This document shows, in pieces, positions 52,442 through 60,316 of a stretch of 64,000 bases of DNA (the stretch's first letter is position 1; every line of letters begins with the position of its first letter). The DNA is from JAMCUI01 sp964520615 (lineage in GTDB: Bacteria; Patescibacteriota; Microgenomatia; 2-02-FULL-39-11). Below the pieces are notes generated by a model that was not told the DNA's origin, searched no databases, and was given only the letters and a program-made list of their open reading frames with translations. The stretch is from the NCBI GenBank assembly GCA_964520615.1, contig CAZFNL010000137.1, positions 124,001 through 188,000 of the forward strand. Direction: 5' to 3'. The position numbers were made by a program, and so were the translations under genes.

Positions 52442-53761
52442 TTATAATATCAAATTCTTTATCCATTCCCCCAACTGGCTCGGCTTTTCAACTACTCTAT
52501 CTTTAGTTTCTATTCGAGATATTTCTGCATCTTCACTTTTGACAAAATGTTCGCTCCGGCGGGAAAAGATGAATTCTCCTTTTTCAAGTAAATAAGGTTC
52601 GTATTCATCCCGTAAATACACTGCCGTCTTACCCTCCATCCTGAAAACTCCAAAATTTCTTCCCGAAATATATTTTGGTTGAACCGAAGAATTACGAAGG
52701 ATAAGCTGTGAAGCGGACAAATTTTCATTTTGTGAATAGTGAAATGGATAATCTCTGCCTAAAAAAGTCGCCAGGTGAAAAGAGACCATTGGTACTAGAC
52801 CAGCTTCAGCTTCAAGCCTGCTAAAAAAAGCAGATGATGCAGTAAACCTGGCGTTGCATTCCGAAATATATATTTTACCGGAGTTTTTTTCCACCATAAA
52901 ATCCAATCCGAAAAAACCTCTGAAACCATCTATAAACATTAATTTCCCTACTTTTTCAGTTATTTCCTTTATCAGCTTATTCTGATCAGCCTCAATAAAA
53001 CCAACCAGCCACTGTCTGCCGCAGGTCACACCTTTCTTTTCCCGCAGCTCGGGAATATCGCTTATTTGCAGTGCAACAGGACTCACTAGAATATTTCCGT
53101 CACTCAAAACACAAACATTATTCAATAATGTATAACCATCGATATATTTATTTACTTTAACTGTTGTATAAGGAAATCTGTCTGCTATCTTTTCAAAGTC
53201 ATCCTCCGAGCTGATAAAGAAAGTCGTCTTACCAGCCCATCCGTGGGCAAACTGCACTACAAAGGGAAGATTCAATTCCTTGGCCATCATTTCAAACTTC
53301 AGATCATTTAACTTACCAGTTAATCCCGGAATACTATTTTCTACTATTTTGTCTCTAACCAATTCATAAAAAAGCACCTTATCTTCAAACCGATCGTTTA
53401 GTTCTCTTGTGTTCACCAAAGGTCTATAACCCCTTTTGCTGCATAAGAATTCCACTTTCTTTGACGGCTTAAAAACCAAAATATTTGGACGTTTGCTGTG
53501 TATTTCAATATATTGGGAGACTAAAGGATGTGCCAGAAGGCCTCCGGATGTGGCATAAGATCCCAATTTAACCAATTCTTCATTTTCAGAAAGACAAAAT
53601 ATATTGGCTCCTTTTTTTCTCAACAGTGGAATTATAGGGTCCGGATACAAACATACTATATGATAATTTGACAATACAGTGTCCAATCCTATACCCCTTT
53701 TTACATCAGGAGTGATGTAAAAAATTTGTTCACCTGAGAAGCTATCTTGCCATTTATTCAT
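52442..53761 (-). CDS. ATP-grasp ligase
   Basis: 439 residues. Residues 1-130 form a preATP-grasp-like domain; the ATP-grasp core has 'LPFVVQFAHGWAGKTTFFI' (flexible ATP loop, about 165-183), 'KYIDGYTLLNN', 'GFFGLDFM' with Asp287, and 'ISECNAR' with Glu301 and Asn303 as metal ligands. Such enzymes join a carboxylate to an amine through an acyl-phosphate. The LysW-like and PLP-enzyme genes next door suggest LysX-like chemistry on an amino-acid carrier, but it is longer than LysX and the link is inference. It is 13 bp downstream of the PLP enzyme gene, and its stop is 2 bp from the NRAMP-like stop. Confidence 0.85.
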   Translation of the reverse strand: MNKWQDSFSGEQIFYITPDVKRGIGLDTVLSNYHIVCLYPDPIIPLLRKKGANIFCLSENEELVKLGSYATSGGLLAHPLVSQYIEIHSKRPNILVFKPSKKVEFLCSKRGYRPLVNTRELNDRFEDKVLFYELVRDKIVENSIPGLTGKLNDLKFEMMAKELNLPFVVQFAHGWAGKTTFFISSEDDFEKIADRFPYTTVKVNKYIDGYTLLNNVCVLSDGNILVSPVALQISDIPELREKKGVTCGRQWLVGFIEADQNKLIKEITEKVGKLMFIDGFRGFFGLDFMVEKNSGKIYISECNARFTASSAFFSRLEAEAGLVPMVSFHLATFLGRDYPFHYSQNENLSASQLILRNSSVQPKYISGRNFGVFRMEGKTAVYLRDEYEPYLLEKGEFIFSRRSEHFVKSEDAEISRIETKDRVVEKPSQLGEWIKNLIL

Positions 53762-53774
53762 AACAACCAGAATA

Positions 53775-54695
53775 TTAGTAATTTTTCCCCGTCAAGATGC
53801 ACAAAGGATTCTTATATTTATAACCATTCTTTGCTGCTTTCCTCACCGCCCCCAAAGTAAGACCGCCTTCTATGGAACAGTTATAACCTTTGCCCAAAAG
53901 GTATCTACATTCTCCTTCCGCCTCTTCATCGGATATAACCCAACCAAAACCTTTACTCCTTTCTACAATATCTGATACCTGAAGTTGTCTTGGAGTAAAA
54001 CGAGCGACAATCGCATCCACAACACTTTTTTTACGCTCAATAAAATCTCTGTCATATAATCCGGCCAAAGGATGAATAGATTGCGATTGGACAAAATGAA
54101 TGGCAGGATGGTAACCCCACTTCTTGCATCCCATCGAAAAACCAACAAGAGTCGTACCGCTACTGACAGGCAGAAATACAGCGTCCGGCTTTTCCTCGAA
54201 ATTGCCTTCTGTAAACAGTTCATAAGCTAAAGTTTCATATCCGAAAAGCGCATTTTCGTCTTTGGATTGTCTGAGATTATATACATTATTCTCCTTTGCA
54301 AACTTAAAAGCATTACTGACTGGTTTATCACTTATCTCCAACCTACATTCTGATTTTTTCAATACTTCAAGTTTTCTTTTGTTTATATTGGGAGAAACGA
54401 AAACCGTTAACTTGATCCCATGAAGATTGCAATAACAGGCTGCAGATATGGCTGCATTTCCAGATGATGAGATAACTGCAGAATTTATGCCTTTCTCTTC
54501 CAACACTGCCGTTTGATAAGCAAGACTTCTGTCCTTTACGGAACCAGTAGGATTTTCGTATTCGCACTTAAAATAAGTACTATTATCCCTTTTTAGAGAT
54601 GTACTTCCCTCACCCAATGTCTTTTGAAAATTCCTCTCTACTTTTGGAAGTAATTTTTGGTATTCCCAAATCCCTTTTTTCACTTGTCTGTCCAT
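53775..54695 (-). CDS. threonine-synthase-like PLP enzyme (fold type II)
   Basis: 306 residues. 'NPTGSVKDRSLAY' holds the PLP-binding Lys54, 'SSSGNAAIS' at 76-84 the phosphate-side Asn/Gly loop, and 'VSSGTTLVG' the second glycine loop. The set fits threonine synthase/threonine dehydratase/cysteine synthase-type enzymes. At 306 residues it lacks the long N-terminal domain of most threonine synthases. No homoserine or threonine genes are nearby, so a beta- or gamma-replacement on a carrier-bound or free amino acid is conceivable. It diverges from the LysW-like gene with 23 bp between start codons. Confidence 0.85.
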   Translation of the reverse strand: MDRQVKKGIWEYQKLLPKVERNFQKTLGEGSTSLKRDNSTYFKCEYENPTGSVKDRSLAYQTAVLEEKGINSAVISSSGNAAISAACYCNLHGIKLTVFVSPNINKRKLEVLKKSECRLEISDKPVSNAFKFAKENNVYNLRQSKDENALFGYETLAYELFTEGNFEEKPDAVFLPVSSGTTLVGFSMGCKKWGYHPAIHFVQSQSIHPLAGLYDRDFIERKKSVVDAIVARFTPRQLQVSDIVERSKGFGWVISDEEAEGECRYLLGKGYNCSIEGGLTLGAVRKAAKNGYKYKNPLCILTGKNY

Positions 54696-54718
54696 ATAAA
54701 ATATGATTTAATTATAAT

Positions 54719-54895
54719 ATGGATAACCCTTCGGACAAAGACATCAGTGCAAAATGTCCTGAATGTGACACGCCTCTTACCCTTCTTCAAGATACAAAAG
54801 CCGGGCAGGTAGTGGAATGCCCTGCTTGCGGCACTGAAAGCGAAGTTGTTAGCCTCGAGCCTCTGCAGCTCTCCCCTTTGGAGGAAGAGAAATAA
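54719..54895 (+). CDS. LysW-like zinc-ribbon amino-group-carrier protein
   Basis: 58 residues. 'AKCPECDTPLTL', then 'GQVVECPACGTESEVVSLEPL', with Cys13, 16, 34 and 37, reproduces the LysW pattern in spacing and flanks ('VVSLEPL' equals the LysW 'VVSLDPV' box). LysW carries aminoadipate or glutamate on its C-terminal Glu during lysine/arginine synthesis; there the protein ends in Glu-Asp-Trp-Gly-Glu, while here it ends Leu-Glu-Glu-Glu-Lys, so the attachment site is altered or the Lys is removed. It lies on the plus strand in a minus-strand cluster; its last 47 bp overlap the MurD-like gene's end. No Shine-Dalgarno. Confidence 0.85.
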   Translation: MDNPSDKDISAKCPECDTPLTLLQDTKAGQVVECPACGTESEVVSLEPLQLSPLEEEK

Positions 54896-56285
54896 TTATA
54901 TCTTTCAGCGACTTTTTCCCTTTTATAAATTTTGTATAGAAAAATGCTGCTGCCGGAGAGACAAGAATTGAATCTCCATTTTGCGATTGTAGGAAGCAAT
55001 TTCTGAGTGCTGATTCTAAATTATTTTCAATTATCAAATAATCATCGTCTAAACCCTTATTTTTCAAAAAATCCGATAATTGGCTTGACAAAGCGAATAT
55101 TTTTTTAATATTTCCTTTCATTTTTTTAATCCTTTCAAAAAATGCCAGATAATCTATACCTTTTGTATTACCCCCAACAATTAGGAATATACCGTTAGAA
55201 ATTCTCTCCAAGGCCGCCATAGTCGCCCAGGGTGTAGTACTTTTGATATCATCATAGATTCCTATACCAGACACTGTATCAATCAATTGAAGCCTCGCTG
55301 GTAATGATTGAGTTTTTCCTAATGACTTTAATATCTCCTTATTTGGAATATTCAATAAATTTGCTACAGTTGATGCAGCAAGTATATTCCCAAAATATTG
55401 ATCACTATTTATATTCTTTAGTATATGGAATGAATTTTGAATACTTATATTGTTCTTATCTTGAGATTTAACGCTGTAATATATGATTTGTGATTTAATT
55501 TGAGCATCAATATTCCTCAATTCTAAATTGTCATAGTTTAATACGACATAATCACTTTCTGTTTGACGCGATAAAAGAGATAGTTTTAATTGCTTGTATC
55601 TATCCCAACTCACTTCATCTTGATGATTGGGAAAAAGATTGGTGACTACCGCAATATGGGGACAACGACTTATTCCATCCTGAAGCTGACGGTGGGAAAC
55701 TTCAAGCACAAGATAGTCATCTTTTGTCATACCGTCAAGCTTCTCGGCTATCTGAGTCATCCAGGTATCATTCCCTGCAAAATAGACACTTTTACCTGCT
55801 GACTGTAATATGTTAACTATTAAATTTACAACACTACCTTTCCCGACTGTTCCTGTCACGCCTATTATGATTGCCTGGGTCAACTCAAGATAGAGCCTGG
55901 TGAGAGAAAAGAAAGGAATTCTTTTTTTTATTGCCTGCCATAAAGGTGCGTTTTCTTTAGGATAAAGCCTCCAGGACTGGGGAACAAAAATAATATCGGC
56001 TTCCAATACATCTGATAAATAATCTTTTCCGAATCTGCCTTTAACAAGATTAAGATCAGACATGAATTGACTAAACATTCTCTTTCTTTCATCCTTTGAG
56101 ACACCCTTATGCCAAAGTTTGTAACTTTTTTCCAATGTCTCAGAAGTTGAAAAATCGTGAACTGTAATATTTCGCACCTCATTCTTCTGAAGAAAACGTA
56201 GTATTCCACTACCTTCAGAACCCGTAACACCAACAATATGTATTTTTTTACTGTGTAGAGAATCAATAAATTCCGTTACGGCCAT
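54849..56285 (-). CDS. MurD-like Mur-ligase family protein
   Basis: 478 residues. The N-terminal domain has a glycine turn ('VGVTGSEGSG'). The central ATPase domain has 'GVTGTVGKGSV' (142-152), the Mur-ligase P-loop with Val replacing the usual Asn/Lys-Thr, 'LEVSHRQLQ' in the MurD 'EXSSFQL' position, and 'TNLFPNHQDE'. The C-terminal domain has 'YDDIKSTTPWAT' and 'VGGNTKGIDY', then 'ILVSPAAAFF'. All three Mur domains are thus present, nearest to MurD (UDP-MurNAc-Ala:D-Glu ligase). With a carrier protein and ATP-grasp ligase beside it, it may be a specialised ligase rather than the housekeeping MurD. It is 3 bp downstream of the NlpC-like gene. Confidence 0.85.
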   Translation of the reverse strand: MAVTEFIDSLHSKKIHIVGVTGSEGSGILRFLQKNEVRNITVHDFSTSETLEKSYKLWHKGVSKDERKRMFSQFMSDLNLVKGRFGKDYLSDVLEADIIFVPQSWRLYPKENAPLWQAIKKRIPFFSLTRLYLELTQAIIIGVTGTVGKGSVVNLIVNILQSAGKSVYFAGNDTWMTQIAEKLDGMTKDDYLVLEVSHRQLQDGISRCPHIAVVTNLFPNHQDEVSWDRYKQLKLSLLSRQTESDYVVLNYDNLELRNIDAQIKSQIIYYSVKSQDKNNISIQNSFHILKNINSDQYFGNILAASTVANLLNIPNKEILKSLGKTQSLPARLQLIDTVSGIGIYDDIKSTTPWATMAALERISNGIFLIVGGNTKGIDYLAFFERIKKMKGNIKKIFALSSQLSDFLKNKGLDDDYLIIENNLESALRNCFLQSQNGDSILVSPAAAFFYTKFIKGKKSLKDIIISLPPKGRAAEARG

Positions 56286-56287
56286 AC

Positions 56288-56989
56288 TTAGGAGAAAATT
56301 CTTAAACGATAGATTCCGTCTTTTGACTCAGGATGGAAATATTTTCTTCCAAAGTTTTCACCTTTTCGAGTGATTTCTTGCCATTTTTGCTTTTCAAGAG
56401 ATTTTGACCAATCCTTTATTTTTATTATCCCTTCATGAACACCATAAATTTCGGTCGATTTAGATGAATGGATATATTTTATTTCCGTGCTATTTTTTGC
56501 AAGTATGACAAGCATGTGCTTTCCTCTCATCATGCGTATGATATCACCCAATTTAACTTCTGAAATCTTTTCTACTGGAACGGCATATTCACTACTTGTA
56601 AACCTGATCACATTGGTTCTATCGATTCCCCCGGAAAATACTTCATCTAAAGAAAATCCCGGCATTGTCTCTTTTGCATAACCCATATCCGAAAGCTTAT
56701 CCAATATTCTGTATGATAATCCTGAACAGTCAATACCTATTCTTTCTCTTTTAGCCAGCTTGTATAAACTGTTTTTATCATCCATATATGCTTGCAAATC
56801 TTTAATATTCCTTAGAATCTCTTCTTTTATTTCACCTGCCGTTCCCTTTCCGTTGGCAAATCCCCTCAGTACCACCTTTCCTTCTCTTATCTTATTCATC
56901 CAGTAAGGACATGCTATTTCTATTCCATTAATTTCCATCCTCAGATATTCGTCCAAAAAAGGCCTGATTAAACTATAATAGTCATTCAT
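56288..56989 (-). CDS. NlpC/P60-like Cys-His enzyme
   Basis: 233 residues from ATG 56989, 5 bp after the PAP2 stop; the longer frame begins at a TTG inside the PAP2 gene. 'RIGIDCSGLSYRIL' has the nucleophile Cys88 in the D-C-S-G motif of NlpC/P60 peptidases, and 'KLGDIIRMMRGKHMLVILAK' the partner His158. There is no signal peptide, so it is probably cytoplasmic; intracellular relatives cut or transfer peptide bonds on murein peptides. It is coupled to the MurD-like gene (2-bp gap). The substrate may be the product of that ligase. Confidence 0.8.
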   Translation of the reverse strand: MNDYYSLIRPFLDEYLRMEINGIEIACPYWMNKIREGKVVLRGFANGKGTAGEIKEEILRNIKDLQAYMDDKNSLYKLAKRERIGIDCSGLSYRILDKLSDMGYAKETMPGFSLDEVFSGGIDRTNVIRFTSSEYAVPVEKISEVKLGDIIRMMRGKHMLVILAKNSTEIKYIHSSKSTEIYGVHEGIIKIKDWSKSLEKQKWQEITRKGENFGRKYFHPESKDGIYRLRIFS

Positions 56990-56993
56990 ATTC

Positions 56994-57632
56994 TTACCAG
57001 AAACTGAGTGAAGCAAAAGCTATTCCTGTCCCTAAAAGCGTCCCTCCCAATACATCTGATGTCCAGTGCTCAGCAAGATAAATCCTACTGATAAACATCA
57101 GAATAATAAAAGAAAATATTAATAAAGCTATTATTTTCTTAGTTCTCTTACTCCACCCAGACGTAAAAACTATAAAAAAGGCGATAATAGCGATAAAGGA
57201 AGTTCGAGCCATATGCCCCGAAGGATAGGAAAAATTTGTATCAATTATCGAACCGCTTGGCAAGCTGAAACTCAAGGCGTATCTATGGAACACTTCAGGA
57301 GTGACGGGATGGTTTATATACATTTTGCCAAAAACCTCAAAGACGAAAATAAGAAAATAAAGAGCAAGTCCGATAAAAATATGATGCCTTTTGAATAGGA
57401 AATAAAAAAACAACAATATTAAAATTAAAATTGTCGCTTCCGTTGAACCTGCTAGCGAAAACAAAGAAAAGGGCATATCAAATAATCTACTCAAGTGATT
57501 TTGAAGAATAAGAAGAAAATTGTAATCAAAAGCGCGGAAAATATCTCTGTTTACAAGTATGCTTAGAGAGAGAAAGCACAGTATAAGGATTAATGCCAAT
57601 CTGATAAAAACCCATCTCAGCCTGTCAGTCAT
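56994..57632 (-). CDS. PAP2-family membrane phosphatase
   Basis: 212 residues, six helices. 'KMYINHPVTP' stands for the K-X6-R-P box (its Arg is not clear), 'YPSGHMAR' is the PSGH motif, and 'SRIYLAEHWTSDVLGG' the S-R-X5-H-X3-D motif with the catalytic His. Members dephosphorylate undecaprenyl pyrophosphate or phosphatidate outside the membrane. It opens the minus-strand MurD-like cluster and could recycle the lipid carrier used by the glycan genes. The first helix follows a short basic start. Confidence 0.88.
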   Translation of the reverse strand: MTDRLRWVFIRLALILILCFLSLSILVNRDIFRAFDYNFLLILQNHLSRLFDMPFSLFSLAGSTEATILILILLFFYFLFKRHHIFIGLALYFLIFVFEVFGKMYINHPVTPEVFHRYALSFSLPSGSIIDTNFSYPSGHMARTSFIAIIAFFIVFTSGWSKRTKKIIALLIFSFIILMFISRIYLAEHWTSDVLGGTLLGTGIAFASLSFW

Positions 57633-57692
57633 AATTTAATCAAAATTACTATGTAGTACACCACGTTATTCTATTTTAAGTTATGGGGAAGT

Positions 57693-58262
57693 TTATTTCC
57701 AATTATAGTGACCATCTTTAATTTCCAATATGGTAAAAGCAGCGGTTTTTAGGTAATTATCCTTTTTATATTTCCAGGTGAAAGGAGTATGGTTGATTTC
57801 TGCCTTTAATATTACAATCGGATCACCATGGGAAACCACAAGAATTTCTTGACCATTGTGTCTTTTTTCAATCATTTTCAAGAATTTTCTCATTCTTTCT
57901 GTGATTGACTCCACACTTTCCTGACCTTTAAGGTAATATTTGTTATCATATAGACTAGGCTGGATTTTTGCCTTATATTCCACAAGGGGCATCCCTTCAA
58001 AAATAAGTTTGACTTCGTTTAAGAAACTTGAGATCTTAACTTTAATTCCCAATTCTTCTGAAAGTATTTTTGCGGATTGTCTTGTTCTAAGCATTGAACT
58101 GGCATAAATAAAACTAATCTTTTTCTTTTTCAGATTTTCAGCCTGAAGCCTAACGCTTTCTCTACCATACTCTGATAATCTAAAACCGGGCATCCGCCCG
58201 TATAAAATTCTTTTTGGGTTGCGGACTTCACCGTGCCTCATAAAATAAATTTTAGTTTTCAT
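57693..58262 (-). CDS. histidine phosphatase (phosphoglycerate mutase-like)
   Basis: 189 residues from ATG 58262; the longer TTG-started frame lies inside the GT4 gene. 'IYFMRHGEV' with the phosphohistidine, 'YGRMPGFRLSEYGRES', 'SSMLRTRQSA' with the conserved Arg, and 'EILVVSHGDPI' with the second His are all there. The family dephosphorylates small molecules (sugar phosphates, phosphoglycerate, alpha-ribazole phosphate). It is 7 bp downstream of a GT4 gene, so a sugar-phosphate substrate is a reasonable guess. Confidence 0.88.
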   Translation of the reverse strand: MKTKIYFMRHGEVRNPKRILYGRMPGFRLSEYGRESVRLQAENLKKKKISFIYASSMLRTRQSAKILSEELGIKVKISSFLNEVKLIFEGMPLVEYKAKIQPSLYDNKYYLKGQESVESITERMRKFLKMIEKRHNGQEILVVSHGDPIVILKAEINHTPFTWKYKKDNYLKTAAFTILEIKDGHYNWK

Positions 58263-58269
58263 ATAGAGT

Positions 58270-59469
58270 TCAATTTGCTCCGAATTTTTTATAAACTTCA
58301 ACCACCTTTTGCGACTGCTTATCCCAGCAATAATTTAGGCTTTCCCCTACTGCATTTTTCCCCAATTCTAGACGATATTTTTTGTCGTGTAATAATTCCC
58401 AAAGCACCGACGAAAGTTCTTTCATATCGTTATTTCTGAAAAATCTTCCGCTTTCACCATCTCTGATGATATACTTCATACCTCCCGTCTTTGAAGCTAT
58501 GACCGCGCATCCACATGCCATGGCTTCAAGTATCACAAGACCAAAAGACTCATATAAAGAAGGTAAAACAGTTATATCAGCAGCCGAATAATAATAGGGT
58601 AATTTAGAATGAGGTTTGCTACCTATGAAATGAATACAGCATTCCAGTTCCTTCTCTTTAATCAATTGTCTTATTTTTTTTACTTCGGTATTTTCCCAAA
58701 ATTTACGATTTTCTATATCTCCTCCTATAAGAAGCACTCGGAATTTCTTTGAAAAAGATGAGTATAATCTAGTCAATTTTCCAATCGCCTCAATTAGAAC
58801 ACTTAAGCCCTTGATAGGATCGATTCTTCCCACAAACAATATAATTTTCTTTTTCAGGGGTAATTTTAATTTCAGTCTAGAAAATATTTTATTTCTGGGA
58901 AAAAAAAGGTGATGATTTACACCCGGCGGCACAATAAATATTTTATGATTATATGCACCATAAGTTTTTATCAGATCTACTTTTTCCAACTCTGTTGATG
59001 CAATAATTCCGTCACTTTTTTCTACTACTTTCCGTTCGTTTTTTTTCCTAAAATTATTCTTTTGTCCGACATATACTTCTTTTGCAATTTCCAGACTGTG
59101 AAAGGTAGTTATAAAAGGAATTTTCAACTTGTTTTTGATCTGAATTGCTACTAAACCTGAAAAATAATAATGCGCATGTATAATGTCGTAATTTATGTCT
59201 TCCTTTTTAATAAATTTTTCGATTTTTAAGGCAAACTGCTTATAATTCCCCAACTTTCCCGAATCAAGATGAATAATTCTGATATTCTTATTTCCTGTAA
59301 GTATCTTTTCATCTTTTTGGGAATGTACTCTGGTATAGACATCAACGTTGTGACCCAATTTACCTAGGTTATTTACCAGGTTTATCACGTATATGTTCAT
59401 TCCACCTGCAGTCAAGACACCTGTGGGAGTAAGAGGACAAGACCAATATGATATTATGCATATATTCAT
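58270..59469 (-). CDS. GT4 family glycosyltransferase (MshA/sucrose-phosphate-synthase-like)
   Basis: 399 residues. 'SCPLTPTGVLTAGGMNIYVINL' and 'IHAHYYFSGL' in the N-terminal half and 'FVGRIDPIKGLSVLIEAI', 'SLYESFGLVILEAMACGCAVIA' in the C-terminal half are features of the MshA/SPS branch of GT4 (retaining, nucleotide-sugar donor). The end 'YKKFGAN' has no extra domain. It starts a short minus-strand pair with the histidine phosphatase. If the glycosyl product is phosphorylated, the downstream phosphatase could remove the phosphate; this is only context. Confidence 0.87.
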   Translation of the reverse strand: MNICIISYWSCPLTPTGVLTAGGMNIYVINLVNNLGKLGHNVDVYTRVHSQKDEKILTGNKNIRIIHLDSGKLGNYKQFALKIEKFIKKEDINYDIIHAHYYFSGLVAIQIKNKLKIPFITTFHSLEIAKEVYVGQKNNFRKKNERKVVEKSDGIIASTELEKVDLIKTYGAYNHKIFIVPPGVNHHLFFPRNKIFSRLKLKLPLKKKIILFVGRIDPIKGLSVLIEAIGKLTRLYSSFSKKFRVLLIGGDIENRKFWENTEVKKIRQLIKEKELECCIHFIGSKPHSKLPYYYSAADITVLPSLYESFGLVILEAMACGCAVIASKTGGMKYIIRDGESGRFFRNNDMKELSSVLWELLHDKKYRLELGKNAVGESLNYCWDKQSQKVVEVYKKFGAN

Positions 59470-59535
59470 AACTTACCAGTACTTTATACTCTTGGGTTTT
59501 GACTTTTCCTCAATGTTTGATCCAGAGGATAACAT

Positions 59536-59563
59536 TTTGTAACTAACTACTAGTTGAAGTCAA
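59536..59563 (-). promoter_or_regulatory. putative promoter for the GT4-phosphatase pair
   Basis: TTGACT (59563-59558), 16 bp, TACAAA (59541-59536) on the minus strand. Its -35 overlaps that of the divergent promoter. Confidence 0.35.
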
Positions 59564-59581
59564 AAATATAAACCATATAAT
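59554..59581 (+). promoter_or_regulatory. putative promoter for the 59612-62695 operon
   Basis: TTGAAG (59554-59559), 16 bp, TATAAT (59576-59581) on the plus strand; start expected near 59588. The two divergent -35 boxes share bases 59558-59559. Confidence 0.5.
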
Positions 59582-59611
59582 ATCAGAAAAGCGCTAAAAT
59601 TTATATCAATC

Positions 59612-60316
59612 ATGAAAAAAACCTCGTTGGTAAGTATTATTTTACCCACATACAATGAATCAGGAAATATCGTTCCCCTGATTTCACAAATCATAACACA
59701 AATGAAATCAAATACTTTTGAGATATGGGTTGTTGACGACAACAGTCCTGATGGTACTGCAGAAAAGGTAAAGGAAAAATATAGAATGGATAAAAGAGTA
59801 CATATTCTGGTCAAAAAAAACGAAAGGGGTTTAGCCCGCGCAATAAGAAGCGGCTTAGAAATAGCATCCGGCAAGTTGATTATCGTGATGGATACTGATT
59901 TTAATCACAATCCTTCAGATATCCCATTATTTCTTGAAAATAAAGATAAATACGATTTAATCGTCGGTTCAAGATACATAAGCGGAGGCGGGATGGATGA
60001 TCGGTTGAGATATTTTCTCAGTTATCTTTATAACCGGGCAGTGAGAATTATTCTAAAATTGAATACTACAGATAATCTCAGTGGTTTTTTTCTTATAAAT
60101 AAGCAAAAACTGTCTCTGTTGAATTATGATAAAATATTTTTCGGATACGGAGATTATTTCATCAGACTTCTTTACAATGCGCATCAATTCAAATTTAAGA
60201 TCAAGGAAATTCCTTCATATTACAAGAATCGTCCAAGCGGATTAAGCAAGTCACAATTCATTCCCATGTTTATCGATTATTCCAAATCAGTCTTGAAAAT
60301 TGCTTCCGGCAAATGA
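59612..60316 (+). CDS. polyprenyl-phosphate mannosyltransferase-like GT2 (DPM1-like)
   Basis: 234 residues. 'VSIILPTYNESGNI', 'VVDDNSPDGTAEKV', 'VMDTDFNHNP' (metal site), 'IVGSRYISGGGMDD' and 'TTDNLSGFFLINKQ' define DPM1-type GT2. No membrane domain. It makes polyprenyl-phosphate mannose or another hexose. It overlaps the GT-C-like gene by 4 bp (ATGA), the donor-synthase/transferase pairing also seen on the other side of the window. Confidence 0.9.
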   Translation: MKKTSLVSIILPTYNESGNIVPLISQIITQMKSNTFEIWVVDDNSPDGTAEKVKEKYRMDKRVHILVKKNERGLARAIRSGLEIASGKLIIVMDTDFNHNPSDIPLFLENKDKYDLIVGSRYISGGGMDDRLRYFLSYLYNRAVRIILKLNTTDNLSGFFLINKQKLSLLNYDKIFFGYGDYFIRLLYNAHQFKFKIKEIPSYYKNRPSGLSKSQFIPMFIDYSKSVLKIASGK

